A stretch of 64,000 nucleotides of DNA from Lujinxingia sediminis (GCF_004005565.1 NZ_SADD01000009.1:1-64000); one strand, 5' to 3'. Shown: positions 1-9,264, counted from the stretch's first letter. Notes: generated by a model from the letters alone, not told the origin. Numbers and translations are program-made.

Positions 1-158
1 GGCAGCTCCTTGCCCTGCTGCTTGTTCCAGTTCCAGAAGCCCGGGTCGAGAACATCTGGCGAGACGTACGAGCGCATCGCAACAACCAGATAATCCCAGC
101 GCCCGGCGGTGCCCGGATCGGGATGATTCAAGCCGCGGTGGTCATCGCATAAAGACAC
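1..158 (-). pseudogene. Partial second copy of the tail-tip gene, running off the left edge
   Basis: Bases 1-114 align without gaps, in the same reading frame, with 2200-2313 inside the tail-tip gene at 1080-2786. From 48 to 114 the match is 66 of 67 bases; from 1 to 47 it drops to 33 of 47. Both copies encode the peptide YLVVAMRSYVSP. The similarity stops sharply at 114, and the open frame to the right of it (upstream in the gene) does not resemble the amino end of the full gene; the first possible start is a GTG at 158 without a clear ribosome site. I read it as a 5'-truncated copy whose 3' part lies outside the window. It could instead be an intact paralogue with an unrelated amino end. 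Confidence 0.6.
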
Positions 159-264
159 CGAACGCGGTATATGTTGCGAGGCAAAGGGTGGACGACTCCC
201 CCTACGTTTAGGTAGGGTCTGCGCGATCAACGCCGGTACCCACGGGGACACACAGGAGCTTTAA

Positions 265-729
265 ATGCGCACACTCATAGCACTACTCGCAGTCGTTACT
301 CTCACCGCCTGCGGTGCCGACGAAGACGTCGAGCAGCGTGACCCGCGTTGCGATTACGAGGATGATCGGGAGTGGGTGCTTCTGAAAGCCGACGATAATT
401 CGGGCGCGTCATGTATGTACCCTTACCTACCAGATGAATGCAGCGGGACAGGATGCCCTGTAAGGTGCGGCGGCTTCCGTCCTGATGAACGTCAGACAGT
501 AGGTGGTCTTGTTGATGTATTAGCCGCCCCAAACATGACCATTTATGTCGAGTGTGCCGACGACAACGGCGAGGTAGTTCGGTTCGCCTGCAAAGAAAGT
601 GCAGTGGTCCTTGTGGGTCCGGAGGGTTGCGCCATATCAAGCTACTTCGTACCGACGGCACCCAGGGATCTAAGCACCCAGTCAGTACCAGGCCCACACA
701 GCAAGGTTTGGAAGGTTCCCGCGCAATAG
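265..729 (+). CDS. Small lipoprotein of the phage island
   Basis: A 154-residue protein with a lipoprotein signal peptide: a short MRTL start, a hydrophobic run, then the lipobox LTAC with the lipidated Cys at about residue 16. The mature part has nine further Cys, so disulfides in the periplasm or on the outer surface are likely. The start ATG has a good ribosome site (AGGAG, eight bases upstream). It lies on the strand opposite to the tail genes, between the full and the partial tip gene, and its base composition is visibly less GC-rich than the host genes, which points to transfer. I recognise no family. Small lipoproteins beside phage tails sometimes block re-infection, but that role is only a guess here. 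Confidence 0.7.
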   Translation: MRTLIALLAVVTLTACGADEDVEQRDPRCDYEDDREWVLLKADDNSGASCMYPYLPDECSGTGCPVRCGGFRPDERQTVGGLVDVLAAPNMTIYVECADDNGEVVRFACKESAVVLVGPEGCAISSYFVPTAPRDLSTQSVPGPHSKVWKVPAQ

Positions 730-1079
730 CTCACACACCTACCTCCACATTTTTTAGCGTCAAATAGTCCATATATGAGTCCATCGTGTTCACCGCGGCA
801 GCGGGTGTTTTTGTGGGCTTTATTGGGGTATTTTTACCAAAACGGTACCGGATGACTTCCACATGCTTTAAATAACCGTCGCGTTCCGGTGCACATTTTT
901 AGCGACCACCATCGTTTATTCTTGGTGTCGTTTGTGGTGAGCCACGCGAAACGGCGGGGGGAGAGGAAAGACGTTCCCGCCTTTTTATAGGTGTCCAGCC
1001 GCCACCCCAAGAGCGTCTCGTCTCTATAAGTGCGGACCGTGTTGTGTTGTGTCCGGGCATAGGGCGTGTGTGTCGCGAA
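730..1079. other. AT-richer intergenic stretch with a 13-bp direct repeat
   Basis: No convincing gene. The stretch is poorer in GC than its surroundings. The motif CACATTTTTTAGCG occurs at 746-759 and again with one T fewer at 892-904. A possible terminator is listed separately. Confidence 0.5.
953..986 (+). terminator. Possible intrinsic terminator downstream of the small lipoprotein
   Basis: GGCGGG at 953-958 can pair with CCCGCC at 976-981, followed by five T. The stem is only six pairs with a long loop, so it is weak. Confidence 0.35.
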
Positions 1080-2786
1080 TTATGCAGCTACCCCCTGGGA
1101 ATCATTCCAGATAGAGTAGCCGAGGACGTGGAGACTGCAGTGTTCACGTTTGGGTATGCGATTTGACCCGTTTTGTTCGCCGGGCCTGTCGGAGCCCGAG
1201 CCGTCCAACCACTCTAGCTCAGCCTCTGCGGGGATCGTAATTTCGATACGCCGCATGTCCCATGGAAGTTCGATCTCCACCAGGTCCCAGCACTTGCCGT
1301 CGCGAGCGTGTGAACCGAAGTCGAGCATGCCCTCACGAAAGCACTGCTCAGTGCCATTTGGTCCTGTCGGATCTATATCACCGGGAAAGTTGTGATACTG
1401 GCGATGTTTCATTTCCAGCATATGTGAGCCACCCACACAATAGGGCACAAACACGATCTCGTGTTCCTCCCCGTTCACCAGGATGGTGCCTCGCGCGCCG
1501 GCCTGTCGAGCCTCCTCGTAGTCGGCGTAAGTCGTGGCGGTGTTGCGGTAGAGCCCCGCGATCATGATGCGCGCGATACGCCTCTGCGGCACTGCCGGAG
1601 CAATAGAAGGGGCGGGCAACTCCAGCGTTACCGGATCGTCGGCGAGTACCTCAATATGCGGGTGATGCTGCCGGTAGTTTCGATCGGAATACCAGTTGCT
1701 GTAGGTCGGTGCCTGAACGCCCGGCGTGCCCGCCCACAACAGACGTGGGCGCCGCGCCGTGGACTCCATCGACTGACGTATGGATTGAAGCGCTCGCGCG
1801 TCGGGAGACTTCCGTGCCTGCAGCGCCTCTCGCCGCACACTCTCCAGTCTCCCGTATTTCTCTCGTACCCCGATGCTACGGAACTGCGCGTAGCTGCACC
1901 ACACCTTGGCCACGTAGCGGATGTAGCTGTTGCCATCCTGCCCGGTGAGCTCGGGCACGTGGGGGTAAATGCGCATCACCCGGGGTAAAAACGCCCCGAC
2001 GTGGTCGACGACCTGCACACCCTGAGCATACCACCGGGGAATCTCGTTGGTGGTGATGAGCGCTGCGCACGTGGTGTGGTTGGCGTCGGGATCAAACTCA
2101 GGGCCTCCGCTCTCGCCATAAATGGGATCGGTCTCCTGCACCACGACCTGGTCAGGTCGGCGAGTCTGTTGGATGCCGTATACTTTATCGTCGATGCTCG
2201 GCAGGTCCTCCCCCAGCTGCTTATTCCAATTCCACCGGTTCGTATTGAGAACCTCTGGCGAGACGTACGAGCGCATCGCAACAACCAGATAATCCCAGCG
2301 CCCGGCGGTGCCCACGGACTCCCGGCAGTCCCAGGTGTGGTTTACGCGTTGCCAGACGTGGTCGAATTTGCCTGGCTTGGCACCTTCGCCGCGTTTCGGG
2401 TAGACATCAAACACGCCTCCTTGAGTGGGATTGCTCGCGAAGCAATAGCGTAAACTTACAGGTGAGGGGATGCCGATTTTATCATATGGGCCGTGTCCCA
2501 CCCGGATGTTGAGACTGATTAGAAGCTCGTGCAATCCGGGGTTAACATAATAAGGGATCACCATGACGGTGGCCCAGCTCGCAACCGAGGCAAACGCCCG
2601 GTGATTCCCATACGCGTTATCATCCACGCCGGATCCGGAGAAAAACGAGTGGGTATGCGATGTGCCCCCGTACATATGTAATTGTTCGGCGTTATCGAAC
2701 ATCGTCTGGAGGCTGTACTGGCCATAAGGCCGACCGGGCTGGCGTCCCTCAGTCGATTGAAGGCGAAATTGGCGTTTATTGGTCAT
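1080..2786 (-). CDS. Phage tail-tip / receptor-binding-like protein
   Basis: A 568-residue protein, last gene of the minus-strand tail operon inside the window; it overlaps the preceding gene by four bases (ATGA). Position after tape measure and two distal tail proteins suggests a tip or host-recognition protein. It contains many aromatic and His residues and has no signal peptide or membrane segment. I recognise no named domain. Its segment 2200-2313 is repeated at the left window edge, nearly identically over 67 bp, which is the kind of local duplication seen in genes for receptor specificity. Function is inferred from gene order only. Confidence 0.6.
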   Translation of the reverse strand: MTNKRQFRLQSTEGRQPGRPYGQYSLQTMFDNAEQLHMYGGTSHTHSFFSGSGVDDNAYGNHRAFASVASWATVMVIPYYVNPGLHELLISLNIRVGHGPYDKIGIPSPVSLRYCFASNPTQGGVFDVYPKRGEGAKPGKFDHVWQRVNHTWDCRESVGTAGRWDYLVVAMRSYVSPEVLNTNRWNWNKQLGEDLPSIDDKVYGIQQTRRPDQVVVQETDPIYGESGGPEFDPDANHTTCAALITTNEIPRWYAQGVQVVDHVGAFLPRVMRIYPHVPELTGQDGNSYIRYVAKVWCSYAQFRSIGVREKYGRLESVRREALQARKSPDARALQSIRQSMESTARRPRLLWAGTPGVQAPTYSNWYSDRNYRQHHPHIEVLADDPVTLELPAPSIAPAVPQRRIARIMIAGLYRNTATTYADYEEARQAGARGTILVNGEEHEIVFVPYCVGGSHMLEMKHRQYHNFPGDIDPTGPNGTEQCFREGMLDFGSHARDGKCWDLVEIELPWDMRRIEITIPAEAELEWLDGSGSDRPGEQNGSNRIPKREHCSLHVLGYSIWNDSQGVAA

Positions 2787-5038
2787 GACGTTGTCCAGGA
2801 GTCGGGAGAGGGGTCAGCATCCCAATACGTCCAAATACGGTAGCGGTTATCAGGTTTCTGCAAGGGTGAGGATTGGCCGGTAAGGCTATTCCACCAGTCG
2901 TTTTTATAGTCGCCGAGGTCAGCGAGTTTGAGCACGACGCCGCGCCCGTACTCACCCATATATGCGTCCAGCAGGTCGGCATCTTCGTCTTGTAGCGAAG
3001 GGAATAATGCTACGTCCGAAGTCGACACAGGCTTAAGTACTTTATACACCGTTGAGCTTATGGGCTGGTTGTCGCGGTCGTAGAACTGGACCTGGTCACC
3101 GACCATAAACATGTTTTCTTCGAGACTCCCCCGCACTTCAACAACCTGTTTTTCAGGCCTATCATTGTAGACCTTCACTACCATCTCCGGCGCGATGACT
3201 CGGGGTAGTACGTCGTCGCCGTACCAGTTGCTCATCATCAGCTCGACCTCGGCGGTGTGCCGCACGCGGTCGAGCCTGATAGCGGTAACCAGGCCGATGA
3301 ATCGCACATCATCTTCATCGGGCAGGATACGTGTGCCTTCTGGACCAATGACGCCCGTCTCAGGCCCGCCCTCGATGCGCAGCCACTCCCCAACCGGGGG
3401 AAGCTGTCGATGGTCCGCGGCGCTGAAATCGTCGAGAGGTACCTCTACCGTCATCGTTGGTGCGCGACTCAGCGCTGACTGTGCTTCTACGAGTAGCAGC
3501 GACACAAAATCACGCCGCCCACGGCTGAACGCCCGGAAGTCAAAGCGCCGCTCCGAGCTGGTGTAGCGAGGAGCCGGATCCGTCGGAGCTCGCCGTCGAC
3601 GAACTTCAATCACATCGGGCTCGATGCGCGAGACCACGCCGCCCACTTCCGCCACGTAGGTAGCCTCGATGGCGCGCACCGGGTCGCTGATATCGATACG
3701 CGAGGGGAGCATCGCCAGTCGGTGCGCCGGCGTCTTTGGGTCAGCACCGTAGACATTTAAAAGGTCAAAGGGCGTTAGAAAGCGTCTGCGAGCGACGCCC
3801 AGCGCTCCGTCGTTGCGCAGACGCAAGAAATAGCCCTGGGGAGAGAGCGCCCAACCTGCGAGCTCCGACAGGCCCATCTCCACATCGATTAGCGAATGGT
3901 CCAGCTGCTCGGCAGTCTCTTCAAGCGTGTCGAACTCTTCGATGGCAATCAGGTCCTTCCACGGCGAGCCATCGTAGGTGATCAGTCCGCCTACGATTTT
4001 GGGCGACTGCTGAAAGAATCGCAGCCAGTCGCGTACAAGCCCCAGGCCTGTGCGCTGCGCGATCGTTTGCGTGCCCAGCAGTCCGCTTTGATCGTGCGCG
4101 TAAACGACCCTGGCGCGTCCGTCGACCACACCAACCTCGTCATCACTGGCCAGCATAGACGGGGTGTTAATGAGCCCGTTTCCGATAAAAACACCGCCCT
4201 GCCCGGGCACGAGTACGACGTCGTCGAGCTCCACGACGGGACGTCCCGGAGGATCGTTTCCAGACGGGGGCGGCGTTATGGCCTCACCCGTCTCAAGCTG
4301 CACGGTGCCGATCCAGCGGCCAAAGGGCTGTAGTGCGGCCTGAACGTGTGCGTATCGCCTCTCGTCGACCAATCCCTCCAGGGGGCGCATCGGGTCGACT
4401 GCGGTGATCTCCACCTCGTTTTGCTGCGCGCTGTAGGCGCGGCGCTCAATAAACTGCCGCCACACCCAGCGTACCTTGCCGCCAACGTAGTCGATGATCA
4501 GCATACGGCGCCCGGCGAGCGGGGGAGAGCCGACGTAGGCGACGACCTCGGTCGCGTTTTTAAAGGGCAGAGGGAGGCTTGCCATAAGGTTGTACTCTCC
4601 ACCTCCCAGGTCCTTTACCGCATAGGTCGTTGTGGAGGTGTGAAACTCGGAATGCGGCGGAGCCTCGCCAGAGACCCGGTAAACGTAACGCCCGGGCGCA
4701 GCGACAAACCCTTCCACCTCGGAGAGCCCGGGCATGGTCCACTGGAACGCCTCGCCATAGTCCTGCACCGCGCGTGCCTGCTCGATGGCCTGGCAGACGC
4801 GCTCAGACGCCACAAAGGTCGCCGTCTGCTGCGAGATGGTCATCGAGCCCGTTACCATGTCGACTCCCGTGCTGGGGTCGCTCGGAGGCCCCACAAGCTG
4901 CGCCACGTCGCCGAGATCCAAATCAGCCGGCACATCACCATAAGTGCCGATGAGCGAGACATTACCCGTGCCCGCGCGCACGCCTTCCAGGACAACGACG
5001 CAGCCTTTGTTCAATCCTTTGTAGCGTCTCAACGTCAT
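2783..5038 (-). CDS. Phage tail hub / distal tail protein (Tal or gpJ-like by position)
   Basis: About 751 residues starting at the ATG at 5038, two bases after the stop of the upstream tail gene; an in-frame ATG at 5056 lies inside that gene and is less likely. The middle part has the look of baseplate hub proteins (a region reading ELAGWALSPQGYFLRLRNDG), with several beta-rich segments rich in Val, Arg and Gly. Order in the operon, following tape measure and a 292-residue protein, fits the Dit-Tal arrangement of siphoviruses. No peptidase motif was noticed. The role is position-based and the family was not identified with certainty. Confidence 0.6.
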   Translation of the reverse strand: MTLRRYKGLNKGCVVVLEGVRAGTGNVSLIGTYGDVPADLDLGDVAQLVGPPSDPSTGVDMVTGSMTISQQTATFVASERVCQAIEQARAVQDYGEAFQWTMPGLSEVEGFVAAPGRYVYRVSGEAPPHSEFHTSTTTYAVKDLGGGEYNLMASLPLPFKNATEVVAYVGSPPLAGRRMLIIDYVGGKVRWVWRQFIERRAYSAQQNEVEITAVDPMRPLEGLVDERRYAHVQAALQPFGRWIGTVQLETGEAITPPPSGNDPPGRPVVELDDVVLVPGQGGVFIGNGLINTPSMLASDDEVGVVDGRARVVYAHDQSGLLGTQTIAQRTGLGLVRDWLRFFQQSPKIVGGLITYDGSPWKDLIAIEEFDTLEETAEQLDHSLIDVEMGLSELAGWALSPQGYFLRLRNDGALGVARRRFLTPFDLLNVYGADPKTPAHRLAMLPSRIDISDPVRAIEATYVAEVGGVVSRIEPDVIEVRRRRAPTDPAPRYTSSERRFDFRAFSRGRRDFVSLLLVEAQSALSRAPTMTVEVPLDDFSAADHRQLPPVGEWLRIEGGPETGVIGPEGTRILPDEDDVRFIGLVTAIRLDRVRHTAEVELMMSNWYGDDVLPRVIAPEMVVKVYNDRPEKQVVEVRGSLEENMFMVGDQVQFYDRDNQPISSTVYKVLKPVSTSDVALFPSLQDEDADLLDAYMGEYGRGVVLKLADLGDYKNDWWNSLTGQSSPLQKPDNRYRIWTYWDADPSPDSWTTS

Positions 5039-5039
5039 G

Positions 5040-5918
5040 TTAACCCCATGTGTCATTGCCGCCGATCACCCGCATGGCAAACTCGACGTCGTAATACTCT
5101 GCGGATCTGCTCGCGCGGCTGATGCAGCTCTCGAACTCATCGGCAAACTGGCTGCCCTGGGGTGACTGCAAGACCTCCCAGCGCGCGGCGGTGGTGATGT
5201 CCGTGGGCATCGTCCTAAGGTTGTAGGCGGCGTACACCGGCTGGTAGCGGCTGATGCCCCGGTCCCACAGGTCGCAAAATTGATTCTGCGTCCAGCGGGT
5301 GCCGAGGTTGGCCACGTCGGCATAGGCCGGGATGTTGGCGCGCCCCTCAATCACGTGGGCGGCTGCCACATTGCGATAGGTGACCGAGCGAACGCGGTCA
5401 GTTCCCCACCGGGTGAGGTGCAGACCCTGCCCGCGCCCACCGCTCACATACTGCTCCGCGATGGTATTGAGCGGGCGCCTCGCCGGAGCCCGAAGAGAGC
5501 GCCAGCAACCCCCGAAGGGCTCGTCGGGAGAGACAACCCAGCCATAGCCGGTGTCGACGGCATCCCGGGTCTCAAAGTCCATCCCGAGGAGCTTTGTCAA
5601 CATCGGCGTAGAGCTCGCCGCATCTACGCGAAACGATGCGTCGCTGGTGAGCTGCACTCCCCACCCCGGCATGAGCACGTCGTTGACAACGTATCCGATG
5701 GGACTCCAGCCCCACGACTGCCCGGGAAATGTAGTGTCAAGCAAATCAACAATATACGAAAACAACGAGGGATACTCGGTGCCCTCACACATCGCATACA
5801 AATCGGGCTCAACCGTGATCCCGAAAGAGTTCCAATTATCGTCGCGAACATAGAGTTGTTCACCTCCCATCTCCAGGGGGTAAAAATACGCATCAAAACC
5901 TGTATCCAAGTGGGTCAT
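5040..5918 (-). CDS. Phage distal tail protein (Dit-like by position)
   Basis: A 292-residue protein, translated one base after the tape-measure stop and with a clear ribosome site (GAGAGG) before the ATG at 5918. It has no signal peptide, no membrane segment and no motif I recognise. In siphovirus tail operons the gene after the tape measure usually encodes the distal tail protein that joins the tube to the tip, and I use that for the call. Sequence alone does not prove it. Confidence 0.55.
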   Translation of the reverse strand: MTHLDTGFDAYFYPLEMGGEQLYVRDDNWNSFGITVEPDLYAMCEGTEYPSLFSYIVDLLDTTFPGQSWGWSPIGYVVNDVLMPGWGVQLTSDASFRVDAASSTPMLTKLLGMDFETRDAVDTGYGWVVSPDEPFGGCWRSLRAPARRPLNTIAEQYVSGGRGQGLHLTRWGTDRVRSVTYRNVAAAHVIEGRANIPAYADVANLGTRWTQNQFCDLWDRGISRYQPVYAAYNLRTMPTDITTAARWEVLQSPQGSQFADEFESCISRASRSAEYYDVEFAMRVIGGNDTWG

Positions 5919-5919
5919 A

Positions 5920-8577
5920 TCAACCTCTCAAAGCGCTACCGCCAATGGTGAGTTGCGCAGCCCGCTCTAGCTCGCTGGCGACGCGCTGGGTGCTGGCCGT
6001 CTGACGCTCGAAGAAGTTGGCGCCCTGGTTGTTGACGTTGATGACGATCTGCTGCCCCTCGCGGTCATACTCGCGCAGGGCCTCCAGATAGGCCTGGGTC
6101 TGGTACTCCTTGAGCTCCTGCGGATCGGGAGTGTGGATCGGACCGCCGCTACTCGATCCCCCACCGGAAAGGGCTGCAGACGACGTGCCAGCCGAAGAGC
6201 CTCCTCCGCTTCCAGCCCCGGCTGCGACTGCCCCATACATGGTCGCGGCCACCCCGTGAGCGATGGCGCCAGGGATGTTGCCCGTCGCACCGGCTGCTAC
6301 AGCCGCAGCAGCCTCAAACGCTGCCTGAATGCCCGCCGTCTCCTGCACACCCAGCCCCAGCGCTTCCATCGCCCCTTTGGCTGCTGCCGATCCCGCGGTC
6401 AAAGACCCCTCCAGGGCGACAGCGGACTTTTTCCCGGCGTCCCGCAGCGTAAAGAACTCATCGCTCATGCCGGAGAGCGCATCGACTGTTTCGCCGATAC
6501 CGCTGACACCCAACGCATCGAAGGCGCCCGCAAGAGAGCCTCCAAGTTTGTCGGCATACTTGAAGTGCTCCTGCAGCGCTTTCCTTGCCTTTTTGCGCTC
6601 CTCCTCTGCTTTTACTCGTTCCTCGTCTGCCTTCTTACGTTCGGAGTCTTTGATCTCGGCCAGCGTCTCTTCGTAGCCGATCTCAATGCGCGCGTACTCC
6701 AGCCTGCGCTCCTCGTCGCTCATTTCCTGCTGTGCGACACGCATCAGGGCCAACTCGCGCTCGGCACTGGCGCGCTGCAACTCGTCGCGTGTGTTAAGGA
6801 TCTCCAGCTCTTGGTTCGCAAGGTCGATGGCATTTTGTTTGGTCTTCGCCTCCTCCTCGGCCTCTTTCTTGCGCTTCTCACGCTGCTCATCCATCTGAGC
6901 TGTGGCGACGTCGATCGCCAGCTCTTCTTCGGCGTCGCTCAGGCCGCGGTGCTTAATCTCGGCGATCGAGCGCTTAAGCTCGATATTCTCGCGCTCCTCA
7001 TCTGTCGTGGCTTGCAGCGCCTCCAACTCCAGATTCATCAGAGCGATGCGCTGCTCGCTCTGTTTACGTTCTTCGGCGGCGCGTTCTCTGCGCTCCCTCG
7101 CTCGATCAGCGGCACGTTCGCGTTCTATGCGTTCGCGTTCTTCCGCCGCACGTGCGTCTTGATCGTTGAGCGTGTTATTCAGTTTAAACTGTGCATCACT
7201 CGGCGCCGGCGACTCGACGAAGTCCTTCATCATACGTTGCACATTGTCTGGGATAAATAATCCGGCAAAACCATCCCAGATGCTTTCGAGCTCTTCGCGG
7301 CTTCCTTGCTCTCGATCTGCACGCGCTTTGGCACGGCGCTCGTGTTCCTCCGCTTCCGCCTTGGTCATCAAACCCTGGCCATCGGCATAATAAGAGGCCA
7401 TCGTGTCACCGATAAACTGCCATGGAGTAGTATATTTAAAGACAAGGTCGAGAACGCTTTCATTCGCAGTTTTGCCAATTTGTTCGAAGGCGAATCCGAA
7501 ATGATCGACCATGTTTTTGGTGCGTTTTTCATCGTCTCCGAAAAAGTTATATAGCGCTTGCGTGCCAGTATTGAGATTGTTCGCAAACGTGCTGAGATGA
7601 CTCGCCCCTTCCTCCAAATCACTACCCAGTGATATTACGGCAGCGCCACCTTCTAGAAGCGCCAACGCCAGCCCGCCTAGCGCCTGTCTGGCGTCTCCAA
7701 AATCGTTCTCCAGCTGAGCGACCTTTTGGAGCGTCGGATCGATGCTTTCAGCGGCCCCCTCGGTGCGCTCGCGCACGATGTCCATCGCGATGCTGGCCCG
7801 GATGCTCGCGTCTTCCACCCGCGTCAATTTTTCTGCTTCTTCCTTACGAAGCAGATTCATCTCTTTGAGCTTTTTGATGTCGCCGGTCATGGCTTGACCG
7901 ATGGCCACCGAGACTTTTTCGAGATCGCTTCCGCTATGTTGCGCAGCGTCGAGTGCCGTGCCTAATGTAGCGTAGGCCGACTCGGTATTTCCAGTGATGT
8001 TAATCAGGTTGGTAAGGGCCGCGGCCTGGGCCTCATCACCGAACACGGTGCGACTCTGCGCATCTGCGAAGAGGGCGTTGGCCTGGCTCATGCGCTGAGC
8101 AACCTCTTCCGCAGTGGCACCGGTAGACTCCAACGAGGAGCGCAATCGGGCGTCAATGGCGAGTTGCTCTCGTTGTTCGTTAACCATGGCTTTGATGGTA
8201 TCACCCGCAAAACCATAGGTCTTGTAAACAGCTGTCATTGCCGGTTTGACGTTTCTTTCCACCGCATTTATAGCCTTTTTAAGATAGGCGTTAGCTTTGC
8301 TAAGCTTCCCGACCTTATCTGCCGCATCCTCAGCTTCGTCGCCCGCCTTCTTGACGCCTTCCGCTTGAGCCTCGGCAGCGCGCGCGCCGCTCTCCGAGTT
8401 TGCTTGGAGATGTTCAAGAGGAGGCGTCAAGGCTGCGGTGGCAGCAGCCGTATGTACCGCGGCACGTTCTAGTTCGTTTGAACTCTGGGAGAGTGCCTTT
8501 GTAGCTTCCGTGATCAGGAGGAGCTCGTCGGCCCGCGCCTCGAGCTCCTCCTGAGTTATGTAGACGTTATCTGACAT
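5920..8577 (-). CDS. Phage tail tape-measure protein
   Basis: An 885-residue protein dominated by long Ala/Glu/Arg-rich helices: coiled coil at about 30-110, a conserved tape-measure core at about 120-300, a very charged heptad region at about 440-640, then a Gly/Ala-rich carboxyl part containing GAIAHGVAATMYGAVA, a motif type common at tape-measure ends. It sits between the chaperone pair and the distal tail genes, as in long-tailed phages. The family is known to set tail length at about 0.15 nm per residue, which would give a tube of roughly 130 nm (inference). No lysozyme or peptidase domain was seen. Confidence 0.85.
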   Translation of the reverse strand: MSDNVYITQEELEARADELLLITEATKALSQSSNELERAAVHTAAATAALTPPLEHLQANSESGARAAEAQAEGVKKAGDEAEDAADKVGKLSKANAYLKKAINAVERNVKPAMTAVYKTYGFAGDTIKAMVNEQREQLAIDARLRSSLESTGATAEEVAQRMSQANALFADAQSRTVFGDEAQAAALTNLINITGNTESAYATLGTALDAAQHSGSDLEKVSVAIGQAMTGDIKKLKEMNLLRKEEAEKLTRVEDASIRASIAMDIVRERTEGAAESIDPTLQKVAQLENDFGDARQALGGLALALLEGGAAVISLGSDLEEGASHLSTFANNLNTGTQALYNFFGDDEKRTKNMVDHFGFAFEQIGKTANESVLDLVFKYTTPWQFIGDTMASYYADGQGLMTKAEAEEHERRAKARADREQGSREELESIWDGFAGLFIPDNVQRMMKDFVESPAPSDAQFKLNNTLNDQDARAAEERERIERERAADRARERRERAAEERKQSEQRIALMNLELEALQATTDEERENIELKRSIAEIKHRGLSDAEEELAIDVATAQMDEQREKRKKEAEEEAKTKQNAIDLANQELEILNTRDELQRASAERELALMRVAQQEMSDEERRLEYARIEIGYEETLAEIKDSERKKADEERVKAEEERKKARKALQEHFKYADKLGGSLAGAFDALGVSGIGETVDALSGMSDEFFTLRDAGKKSAVALEGSLTAGSAAAKGAMEALGLGVQETAGIQAAFEAAAAVAAGATGNIPGAIAHGVAATMYGAVAAGAGSGGGSSAGTSSAALSGGGSSSGGPIHTPDPQELKEYQTQAYLEALREYDREGQQIVINVNNQGANFFERQTASTQRVASELERAAQLTIGGSALRG

Positions 8578-8581
8578 CGCT

Positions 8582-9264
8582 TCACCTCACTCCGATGCGC
8601 TCCAACAACTGACGTTGTTTTTTGCGCTCATAGGATTTGTTGCTTTGTTTGGCCGCACCCAACGCGCGCCAATAGCGAATCCGTTGCCCCACGGTGGCAA
8701 CCCAACGTGGTAGCGCAGTGAGGGGCACGTTTCCGTGCTGCACATATGTAAAGTATGTGGCGACCAGCCCGTCGACCTCGCCGTACCCGCTTAGCTGGCA
8801 CTCCCCGTGTTCGAATCCTCCGCATCGCTCGCATCTGCAGGGGGGCTCGCAGTAGATTCGCTGGAGGTACGCGTCGAGGATTTTCCCAACGACGGGGGCA
8901 GCTCTCCGTGCCGAATGGCGTAGTAAAGATCCAGCTGTTGCGAGCGTGAGAGCGAGTTGAGCACGCGGCTGCGCATCGCTTCGCTCAAGTCCACCCAGGG
9001 GTTGCCGCCGACCTCGACGAGGTGAGCATCGATCACCGACATGATCTTCTTGAGCTCATCAGGCTTCAGAAAGGGATCTTCGCCGCGCTCTTCGCGCTCG
9101 CGACGAGTCGCTTCTACCTCCAGGCCGAAGCGGGCGAGTTCGAGGTAGGTCGCGTGACCCGCGACGTTGTGGCGAATCTCAACGGGTTGGCCTCGCAGCT
9201 CGAGCGTCATGGAGCGGTCAGCGCCCCCGTTGAGAAGGTGTTCCAGATCGATGGCGTTGTTCAT
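8582..9264 (-). CDS. Tail assembly chaperone, GT-type product made by -1 frameshifting
   Basis: The frame of the 157-residue chaperone carries G_GGA_AAA at 8887-8881 in the correct phase for a -1 slip. After the slip the new frame is open from 8881 to the TGA at 8584-8582, giving about 227 residues in all. The added part contains a Cys cluster of the form CxxxCxCxxC and a later Arg/Lys/Tyr-rich helix ending ERIGVR. This is the arrangement of lambda gpG/gpGT, found between tail tube and tape measure in most siphoviruses. The downstream frame has no start with a ribosome site, which argues for frameshifting rather than a separate gene. Confidence 0.8.
8791..9264 (-). CDS. Tail assembly chaperone, short G-type product
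   Basis: The unshifted 157-residue product, with an ATG at 9264 preceded by GGAGG and overlapping the tail-tube stop by four bases. It is helical and acidic, with a Ser/Thr/Ala-rich low-complexity tail after residue 125, exactly where the slippery site lies, so the tail looks like the by-product of a frame conserved for the shifted protein. In known phages the short form binds the tape measure and the long form recruits tube subunits; both are absent from the finished tail. Confidence 0.8.
   Translation of the reverse strand: MNNAIDLEHLLNGGADRSMTLELRGQPVEIRHNVAGHATYLELARFGLEVEATRREREERGEDPFLKPDELKKIMSVIDAHLVEVGGNPWVDLSEAMRSRVLNSLSRSQQLDLYYAIRHGELPPSLGKSSTRTSSESTASPPADASDAEDSNTGSAS
8881..8887 (-). 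promoter_or_regulatory. Slippery heptamer for programmed -1 ribosomal frameshifting
   Basis: Read on the minus strand the bases are G GGA AAA, with the codons GGA (8886-8884) and AAA (8883-8881) in the chaperone frame. This fits the X_XXY_YYZ rule and is one base from the lambda G/T site. Confidence 0.8.

Noticed and set aside
8628-8834. A 68-codon frame after the tail chaperone
   Set aside because: It is in a different frame from the one reached by the -1 slip and has an Arg-rich shadow composition.
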